Assembly (NCBI GenBank): GCA_964420455.1
Contig: CAYQTO010000010.1
Coordinates: forward strand, 1-47,157
Origin: CAYQTO01 sp964420455
GTDB lineage: Bacteria; Sumerlaeota; Sumerlaeia; SLMS01
Reading direction: 5' to 3'
Length of the DNA: 47,157 bases
Positions 41,336-47,157 of this stretch are shown here, piece after piece (positions within the stretch are counted from its first letter, which is position 1; every line of letters begins with the position of its first letter). The notes below the pieces were generated by a model that worked only from the letters and a program-made list of their open reading frames with translations, was not told the DNA's origin and made no database searches. A program made the translations under genes and the position numbers.

Positions 41336-43354
41336 ATGGCCGAAGAGTTCAAGAACGCGAAGAAGGAAATGGAGACGCTGCTGAAGGTCGAGGGAGGCGT
41401 CTCGCTGAAGAACCTGAACAGGCGCGAGAAGGTCATCGACAAGCTGAAGCGGGTCGGCGAGGAGGCGGGTCGGCTTGCTGACAGCGAGGGGATGGTCTCG
41501 CAGGAGGACATTTCTGCGATGGACATCGGGGGCGCGATCCCCAGCGCCTCCGACTTCCTCCGGGGCATGGCCGAGCAGGCCGGCCTGGACTTTCGCGACC
41601 TCAAGGAATTCGACCTCACCGACGAGGAGAAGGTCGGCCGGCTGACCTCCTTCATCCCGAACGCGGTGGCTCGCGAGCGACGGGTCTTCCCGGTGGACGA
41701 GCGCCAGGAGGACGGTGTCTATACACTGACCATTGCCATCGCGGACCCGCTCGACATCACGGTGGTCGACGACCTCCGGCTGATGCTCCCCGAGCACGAG
41801 ATCGAACCGGTCGTCTCGAACGAGGACGACATCGTGGACGCGATCGACCGGTACTACGGGATGGGTGACGAGGAGATCGAGGACGTGATCGGGCTGCTCC
41901 AATCGGAGGAAAGCGGCCAGCGCGAGAAGGCAGTCCGCGAGGGCGAGCTCGAGATCAGCGTCGAGGACATGGCCAACGACCCGCCGGTGATCAAGCTGGT
42001 GAACCTACTGCTGATTCAGGCGATCAAGGACCGGGCGTCGGACTTGCACATCGAACCGTTCACCGGCCATCTGCGCATTCGCTACCGCGTGGACGGCGTA
42101 CTTCGGGAGATTCCCTCGCCGCCCAAGTCGCTCCAGCTCGGCCTGATCACCCGCCTCAAGGTGATGGCGGGCCTCAACATTTCGGAATCGCGCCGACCCC
42201 AGGACGGCCGCATCCGCCTCAACCTCGACGGCCGCGAGATTGACCTGCGCGTTGCCTGCGTCCCCACCGTCCATGGCGAGTCCATCGTAATGCGCGTTCT
42301 CGACAGAAGCGCCATGATGATCGGCATCAACCAGATGGGCATGATGAAGGAAGTCCTCGATCCGTACCTCAAGCGGTGCCGCAAGCCGAACGGCATTGTT
42401 CTGGTAACGGGGCCGACCGGTTCCGGCAAGACGACGACGCTGTATGCGTCGCTGCGGGAAATCTACGATCCCGGCGTGAAGTTCATCACGACCGAGGACC
42501 CGGTGGAGTACGAGCTGCCGGGCATCGTGCAGGTGAACATCAACTCGAAGGTGGGCCTGACCTTCGCCGCATGCTTGCGCAGCATCTTGCGACAGGATCC
42601 GGACGTGATCCTGGTGGGCGAGATCCGCGACGCGGAGACGGCGCAGATCGCGATCCAGGCTGCACTCACCGGCCACTTGGTGCTGTCGACCCTCCACACC
42701 AACTCGGCCGCCGCCACGATCACCCGCCTGATCGACATGGGAGTGGAGCCGTTCCTCCTCACCTCCACGCTCGAGTGCATCGTCGGCCAGCGCCTGATCC
42801 GCACGATCTGCCCCTCGTGCAAGTCCGTCTATATCCCGACGGACGAGGAACTCGAGGAGTACGGGGTGACCCGCGAGGAAGTCGCCGAGATCGAGTTCTT
42901 TCAGGGGCGCGGCTGCGACGACTGCAACCTCACCGGATACAAGGGCCGCCAAGGCCTTTATGAAGTGATGGAAGTCAGCGAGTCGATCCGCGAGCTGATC
43001 CTCCAGCGCGCCACCACCGACGACCTCCACGCCATGGCGGTCCACGAGGGCATGGTGACCATGCGCCAGGACGGCTGGATCAAGATCTGCCTCGGCGTGA
43101 CCACCTTCGAGGAGGTGAGCCGCCACACGCTGCCGGAAACGGAGGACACGATCCGCGCCGAGATGGAATCGGTGCGCCGGTCGCTCTCCGCCATCAGCGA
43201 ATCGCAGCGCCAACGCGCCGTCGAGGAAGGCTACGCGGAGGAGGACGACGGGCGTCCCGTGGACCAGCCGATGTTCGAGGTTCATGAGCACTCCTCCGAT
43301 GAACCGCTGGACGATCCGGACCCCGAGACGGACGATAGCCGCCTGCTGGAGTAA
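41336..43354 (+). CDS. Type II secretion / type IV pilus assembly ATPase (GspE/PilB)
   Basis: This 672-residue secretion ATPase has an N-terminal GspE/MshEN-like domain (about 60-190), then a linker, an N2 domain (ASDLHIEPFTGHLRIRYRVDG, residues about 225-245), and the C-terminal RecA-like core: Walker A GPTGSGKTT (about 359-367), Asp box (TTEDPVEYELPG), Walker B ILVGEIRDAE and His box (LSTLHTNSAAATITRL). The four-Cys zinc motif is present as CPSC and CDDC. The last 75 residues (EDDGRPVDQPM and later) are an acidic extension beyond the family. ATG 41336 was used; TTG 41330 has better spacing (6 bases) from GGGAG. No GspF or pilus gene is adjacent. It would power pseudopilin assembly, e.g. of the protein at 26995. 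Confidence 0.95.
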   Translation: MAEEFKNAKKEMETLLKVEGGVSLKNLNRREKVIDKLKRVGEEAGRLADSEGMVSQEDISAMDIGGAIPSASDFLRGMAEQAGLDFRDLKEFDLTDEEKVGRLTSFIPNAVARERRVFPVDERQEDGVYTLTIAIADPLDITVVDDLRLMLPEHEIEPVVSNEDDIVDAIDRYYGMGDEEIEDVIGLLQSEESGQREKAVREGELEISVEDMANDPPVIKLVNLLLIQAIKDRASDLHIEPFTGHLRIRYRVDGVLREIPSPPKSLQLGLITRLKVMAGLNISESRRPQDGRIRLNLDGREIDLRVACVPTVHGESIVMRVLDRSAMMIGINQMGMMKEVLDPYLKRCRKPNGIVLVTGPTGSGKTTTLYASLREIYDPGVKFITTEDPVEYELPGIVQVNINSKVGLTFAACLRSILRQDPDVILVGEIRDAETAQIAIQAALTGHLVLSTLHTNSAAATITRLIDMGVEPFLLTSTLECIVGQRLIRTICPSCKSVYIPTDEELEEYGVTREEVAEIEFFQGRGCDDCNLTGYKGRQGLYEVMEVSESIRELILQRATTDDLHAMAVHEGMVTMRQDGWIKICLGVTTFEEVSRHTLPETEDTIRAEMESVRRSLSAISESQRQRAVEEGYAEEDDGRPVDQPMFEVHEHSSDEPLDDPDPETDDSRLLE

Positions 43355-43376
43355 GAACCAGCCCCGCCAAGACCGC

Positions 43377-43416
43377 GGCCCGGGGGAACCCGATTCCCCC
43401 GGGCCCCATTCTTTCC
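43377..43416 (+). terminator. Rho-independent terminator after GspE/PilB gene
   Basis: GGCCCGGGGGAA and TTCCCCCGGGCC form a perfect 12-bp stem around CCCGA, followed by the moderately T-rich CCATTCTTTCC. Confidence 0.8.
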
Positions 43417-43429
43417 CTGCCGGTCATCC

Positions 43430-44452
43430 ATGAAACCCATCTGTGCCGTCTGGCAACGCATCGGCCCCATCCTGGCCGGGGATGTCGAACGGCTCGCGGA
43501 CGCATGGGCAGCGGCGGGCATCAACACGGTCCTGCCCGAGACCGTCTACGCCTCGCAGGCGATCGTGCCCGATCCCCCTCCACCATGGCGGCCCTTCCCG
43601 TGGCTCGCTGGTCGCGACCTGCTCGCGGAGATCATCGAGGCCTGCGAATCGCGCGACATCGTCGTTCATGCGTGGGTCCATACCCTGTTTGTAGGGATCG
43701 AGGGGAGCGCGGGCGAGGCGCCGCTGATCGCCGGGAAGCATCCGGACTGGCTGGCGCGCACCTTCGCGAACGCAACGTCCTCCCCCGCCGAGCCCGGCTA
43801 CCAGTTCCTCAGTCCCTCCCTTCCCGCGGTGGCGGAGGCGCTCGCCCTCCTGTGCCGGCGCCTCTGCGGCTACCCGGTCCATGGGATCCAGCTGGACTAC
43901 ATCCGCCATGCCGGCGCGGTCGCCCGCGAGGACTGGATGGACGCCAACAGGTCCGCGCTCGAGCGCTTTCGGGCGGAGACCGGGCAGGACGCCGACCCGT
44001 CGGCAGGGACGTGGGATGTCTATACACAATGGCGGCGGGCCCGGATCACCGGGTTGCTCGAGACAATTCGCCGTGGCGTCCTGGATGCCACGGACACCCC
44101 CCCGCTGCTGAGTGTGGATGTCTATCCGGACGTGGAGGATTCGCGCGGGGCGAAGGGGGCCGATTGGCCCGAGTGGTGCCGCCGCGGCCTGGTCGACGCC
44201 GTCTATCCGATGATCTATACGACGGAGACGGAGGAGTTCCGCAGACAGCTCGCATCGGCGCGGGAGGCAACGCCGGACGCCATCCGCCTGGTGGCGGGAA
44301 TCGGGAGCTTTCTCCGGCCCGGGGCGGACGTGATCGAGCGCCAGTTGGAAGGTGTCTCGGAGGCGGGCTGCGCGGGGGCCTGCTTCTTCAACTGGGAGTC
44401 GCTCGGTCCCGGGGAACGCGCGGTCGTCCGCAACTGGGCGGGTAGCAGCTGA
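43430..44452 (+). CDS. GHL10-type glycoside hydrolase-like protein
   Basis: This 340-residue protein resembles the GHL10/DUF187 TIM-barrel family. It has VYASQAIVPDPPPPW near the start, DIVVHAWVHTLFVG, VHGIQLDYIRHAG (the family's beta-strand with catalytic-like Asp), LLSVDVYPDVED and VDAVYPMIYTTE. No signal peptide is seen, so it is cytoplasmic or differently exported. Family members are thought to act on glycans, but enzymology is scarce. The terminator just upstream (43377) and a gap of 95 bp to apgM suggest it has its own promoter. The GSAGEAPLIAG loop and the cysteine-rich EAGCAGACFF end are not typical, but the fold seems complete. It carries one octamer copy (44018-44025). Confidence 0.8.
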   Translation: MKPICAVWQRIGPILAGDVERLADAWAAAGINTVLPETVYASQAIVPDPPPPWRPFPWLAGRDLLAEIIEACESRDIVVHAWVHTLFVGIEGSAGEAPLIAGKHPDWLARTFANATSSPAEPGYQFLSPSLPAVAEALALLCRRLCGYPVHGIQLDYIRHAGAVAREDWMDANRSALERFRAETGQDADPSAGTWDVYTQWRRARITGLLETIRRGVLDATDTPPLLSVDVYPDVEDSRGAKGADWPEWCRRGLVDAVYPMIYTTETEEFRRQLASAREATPDAIRLVAGIGSFLRPGADVIERQLEGVSEAGCAGACFFNWESLGPGERAVVRNWAGSS

Positions 44453-44476
44453 CGCGCAATTTCTCTCGCGTTGCCC

Positions 44477-44489
44477 GATCCCCTTGCCC
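44477..44489 (+). promoter_or_regulatory. Shared upstream element GATCCCCTTGCCC (apgM copy)
   Basis: This is the second copy of the sequence seen before tpx (39804-39817). It lies 58 bp before the apgM-like start in the same orientation. Confidence 0.35.
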
Positions 44490-44547
44490 AACGGTGCGAG
44501 AAGGTGGTCCCCCGATGGGCCACCCCGGAGACAAGTGAGCCACGCAC

Positions 44548-45759
44548 ATGAAGTATGTGATTTTCCTCGGCGACGGGATGGCCGACGAGCCGGTGAAGGC
44601 GTTGGACGGAAAGACACCGCTCCAGTATGCGAAGAAGCCGCACATGGATCTTCTGGCGGCGGAGGGACGGACGGGGCTGTTTCGCACGCTCCAGCCCGGA
44701 TGGCCCACCGGCAGCGCGGTCGCCAACCTCTCGGTGATGGGCTATAACCCGGAGGAAGTGTTCCAGGGTCGCGGAGTGCTCGAGGCCGCAAGCATGGGGG
44801 TGGAGATCGAGCCCGGCATGATGGCCATGCGTTGCAACCTGATTTGTCTCGACGAGGACGGCCGGATCAAGAACCACTCGGCGGGACACATCAGCTCGGA
44901 GGAATCCCGCGAAATTCTTGAGACTTTGCAGGACAAGCTCGGCGATGGCGACCGGCGATTCTACACGGGTGTCAGTTATCGCCATCTGTTTACCGCCCGA
45001 GGCATGAGTCCCGCCCTCGACTGCGCCCCGCCCCATGATCATCCCGGCGAACGCGCGGAAGACCTGATGATCGGGGCCAAGGCGCCCGATGCGGAGGCCA
45101 CCGCGGCGACGCTCAACGACATGACCCGCCGGTCCTGGGAAATCCTCCGGGATCATCCGGTAAACACACGGCGCCGCGCCGCGGGCAAGGATCCCGGCAA
45201 CTCGATCTGGCTCTGGTCGCCCGGCGTCAAACCCTCCATGTGGACCTATCAGGAGCGTTTCGGCGTAAGTGGGGCGGTCATCTCGGCTGTGGACCTGGTG
45301 TTTGGCTTGGGGAGATACGCCGGGCTGGAGATGATCCGAGTCCCGGGTGCGACGGGCCTTTGGGATACGAACTACGAAGGGAAGGCGGATGCGTGTCTCG
45401 AGGCGCTCGAGCGGCATGACTTTGTCTATCTCCACGTCGAGGCGCCGGACGAGGCGGGCCACGAGGGCAACGCGGAGTTGAAGGTTCGAACGATCGAGGA
45501 TCTCGACACGCGCTGCATCGGCCGCGTGATGGCAGGACTGGAAAAGAAAGGGATCGCCGCGCGCCTGGCACTCCTCCCCGACCACCCGACGCCGGTCTCG
45601 AAGCGCGTCCACACCAACGATCCGGTGCCTTTTGCGATCCGCGGCCCGGGCATTGAACGCGACGACACCGCCGCCTATGACGAGGAGACCTGCGCCCGCG
45701 GAGGCTTCGGGATTGTCGAGCACGACACCTTTATCCGAACCTTCTTCGGAAAGGACTGA
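44548..45759 (+). CDS. apgM: ApgM-family phosphoglycerate mutase-like protein (proposed homoserine kinase)
   Basis: This 403-residue protein of the alkaline-phosphatase superfamily has the metal-binding N-terminus YVIFLGDGMAD, PTGSAVANLSVMGY with the nucleophile Ser, GRGVLEAASMGVEIE, HVEAPDEAGHEGN and LLPDHPTPVSKRVH. It matches archaeal-type cofactor-independent phosphoglycerate mutase. A subgroup (TIGR02535 in my recollection) is proposed to act as homoserine kinase in threonine synthesis. Location 14 bp upstream of thrC supports that role here. ATG 44548 has no strong Shine-Dalgarno match, and a shared GATCCCCTTGCCC lies upstream. No separate thrB or hom is in the window. Which of the two activities dominates cannot be told from sequence. 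Confidence 0.85.
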   Translation: MKYVIFLGDGMADEPVKALDGKTPLQYAKKPHMDLLAAEGRTGLFRTLQPGWPTGSAVANLSVMGYNPEEVFQGRGVLEAASMGVEIEPGMMAMRCNLICLDEDGRIKNHSAGHISSEESREILETLQDKLGDGDRRFYTGVSYRHLFTARGMSPALDCAPPHDHPGERAEDLMIGAKAPDAEATAATLNDMTRRSWEILRDHPVNTRRRAAGKDPGNSIWLWSPGVKPSMWTYQERFGVSGAVISAVDLVFGLGRYAGLEMIRVPGATGLWDTNYEGKADACLEALERHDFVYLHVEAPDEAGHEGNAELKVRTIEDLDTRCIGRVMAGLEKKGIAARLALLPDHPTPVSKRVHTNDPVPFAIRGPGIERDDTAAYDEETCARGGFGIVEHDTFIRTFFGKD

Positions 45760-45773
45760 AGGGGAACGCCATC

Positions 45774-47144
45774 GTGACGGTTGGAACGGACAAGCTCGAA
45801 TTCTGGAGCACAAACGGCACCGCGCCGAACGAGGACCTCAAGGGGGCGCTGCTTCGCGGGCAGGCGCCGGACTTTGGTCTCTACATGCCCGCTCGCTTTC
45901 CCCCTTTCGACGACGGCCAGCTCGAGTCCTTCCGCACCAAGCCATACCACGAAATTGCCTTCGAAGTCCTCTGGAAGTACGCCGAGGGGGTCATCGAGGA
46001 GGAACTCCTCCGCACGCTCTGCGAGGAGGCCTACGACTTCCCGGTGCCCCTCGAGCACGTTCATGACCGCGTGCACATCATGCGGCTCGACCAGGGCCCG
46101 ACGGCGAGCTTCAAGGATTTCGCCGCGCGAATGATGGCCCGGCTGATCGGCCATTTCGTCCGTGAGGAAGGCCGCGAGCTCGTCATCCTCACGGCCACCA
46201 GCGGCGACACCGGTTCCGCCGTTGCCAGTGCTTTTCACGGGGTGGAAGGCATCCGCGTTTGCGTGCTCTTTCCCCGCGACGAGGTCAGCGACCGCCAGCG
46301 CAAGCAGATGACCACCCTGACGGGAAACATCCGCACGATCGCGATCGACGGGAAGTTCGACGACTGCCAATGGATGGTGAAGCGCGCCTTTGCCGATCCG
46401 GACCTCGCGGCAATCCCCCTCTCGTCCGCCAACTCGATCAATATCGGCCGCCTGCTCCCCCAGAGCGTCTACTACGTCTATGCGTGGTCGCGACTGACCC
46501 GGACGCCGGACGAACCAATGGTCATCGTGACTCCTTCGGGAAACTTTGGGAACATGATGGGCGCCGTCTTTGCCCGCCAGATGGGCCTGCCGGTCCGCAA
46601 GCTTGTCGTGCCGGTGAACGCCAACCGCGAGGTGCCCGAGTACCTCCGCACGGATGTGTATACGAAGATCGTCCCGTCGATCGCCTGCGTTTCGAACGCG
46701 ATGAACGTGGGGCACCCGAGCAACCTCGCACGGCTGGTCTCGATTTACGGCGGGCATATCGACGAAAAGGGGAACGTGGTGCGCCAGCCGGACATGGAGG
46801 CGCTGCGGGCCGACATCTGCTCGGTCTCCGTCGACGACCAACGCACCCGGGAGGCGATCCGCCAGGCGTGGGAAGACCACGGCGTGCTCCTTGAACCGCA
46901 CGGCGCGGTCGGCTGGCAGGGATTCCTGGACTACGTTGCGCAGGAGCCCCTGGAGGGCCTGCCCGCCGTCATCGTCGAGACGGCCCACCCCGCGAAGTTC
47001 CCGGACCAGATCGAGAAGGTCCTCGGCCGGACACCGGAGGTGCCGGAGTCCCTCGCTCGGCTCGAGCACCTCCCCGAGGACCACGACTCGATGCCCGCCG
47101 ATTACGAAGCCTTCAAGGCGTATGTGCGGGAACGCTACGGATAG
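45774..47144 (+). CDS. thrC: Threonine synthase
   Basis: This 456-residue PLP enzyme makes threonine from O-phosphohomoserine in the cytoplasm. The PLP Lys114 is in GPTASFKDFAARMM, the family signature; TATSGDTGSAVASAF is the phosphate-contact stretch and TPSGNFGNMMGAVFA is the second Gly-rich loop. The length and SFKDFAAR segment put it with the longer (E. coli/yeast-like) type. The start is GTG 45774, with AAGGGG nine bases upstream; no in-frame ATG fits the N-terminus. It lies 14 bp after the ApgM-like gene, forming a likely threonine operon. The C-terminus (YEAFKAYVRERYG) is complete; the window ends 13 bp later. Confidence 0.95.
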   Translation: MTVGTDKLEFWSTNGTAPNEDLKGALLRGQAPDFGLYMPARFPPFDDGQLESFRTKPYHEIAFEVLWKYAEGVIEEELLRTLCEEAYDFPVPLEHVHDRVHIMRLDQGPTASFKDFAARMMARLIGHFVREEGRELVILTATSGDTGSAVASAFHGVEGIRVCVLFPRDEVSDRQRKQMTTLTGNIRTIAIDGKFDDCQWMVKRAFADPDLAAIPLSSANSINIGRLLPQSVYYVYAWSRLTRTPDEPMVIVTPSGNFGNMMGAVFARQMGLPVRKLVVPVNANREVPEYLRTDVYTKIVPSIACVSNAMNVGHPSNLARLVSIYGGHIDEKGNVVRQPDMEALRADICSVSVDDQRTREAIRQAWEDHGVLLEPHGAVGWQGFLDYVAQEPLEGLPAVIVETAHPAKFPDQIEKVLGRTPEVPESLARLEHLPEDHDSMPADYEAFKAYVRERYG

Positions 47145-47157
47145 AACGGGCAGGGGC

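Overview
The window is GC-rich and gene-dense, and comes from a diderm (Gram-negative-type) bacterium. YidC has a large periplasmic domain, and there are lipoproteins, OmpA-type peptidoglycan-binding domains, an RND efflux pair and type IV pilus/type II secretion parts. Menaquinone appears to be made by the futalosine route (MqnD). A run of 10 Ns at 14401-14410 shows this is a scaffolded draft, probably a metagenome bin. The mix of genes (pseudopilin-like proteins, apgM-type mutase beside thrC, secreted multi-module proteins, GHL10 hydrolase) suggests an uncultured lineage near the PVC/FCB or Sumerlaeota/Hydrogenedentota groups. That placement is an inference with low certainty.

Layout. 1-6.3 kb: the end of an unknown gene coupled to an AAA+ ATPase, converging on a three-gene minus-strand operon of two substrate-binding-protein/OmpA fusions and a coiled-coil membrane protein. 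6.3-12.8 kb: a regulatory region with a LacI/cre-like palindrome, then two large secreted multi-domain proteins, one frameshifted; both end in a VPEW[ST] tail. 12.9-18.0 kb: minus-strand housekeeping genes mqnD, yidC, khpB/jag and cysK. 18.2-22.1 kb: an FMN reductase, tRNA-Leu(CAA), an FAD monooxygenase and tRNA-Leu(UAA). The last carries a 1.74-kb insertion (LysR regulator and CxxC thioredoxin-like protein) bounded by a 53-bp direct repeat of the tRNA 3' end, with no integrase. 22.2-32.7 kb: cell-envelope and signalling genes, including a methyltransferase, M15 peptidase, PAS histidine kinase, lipoproteins, a pseudopilin, a Spy-like protein, a glycosyltransferase, a sodium symporter and a divergent pair of peptidoglycan-hydrolase lipoproteins. 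32.9-37.5 kb: RND adaptor and pump. 37.6-39.7 kb: a minus-strand group with ribosomal protein bL31 type B, a Trm112-like protein, a small membrane protein and an aminotransferase. 39.9-47.1 kb: plus-strand tpx, SDR, PilB/GspE ATPase, GHL10 hydrolase, apgM-like mutase and threonine synthase.

The most unusual signals are the SBP-OmpA/AAA+ locus, the integrase-less tRNA island, and the octamer GTCTATAC/GTATAGAC. I found that octamer 13 times, every time as in-frame Val-Tyr-Thr codons. No CRISPR array, rRNA or insertion sequence was seen. Apart from the stretches described as features, the only long gene-free intervals are 6321-6727 (regulatory) and 21767-22162 (end of the island).
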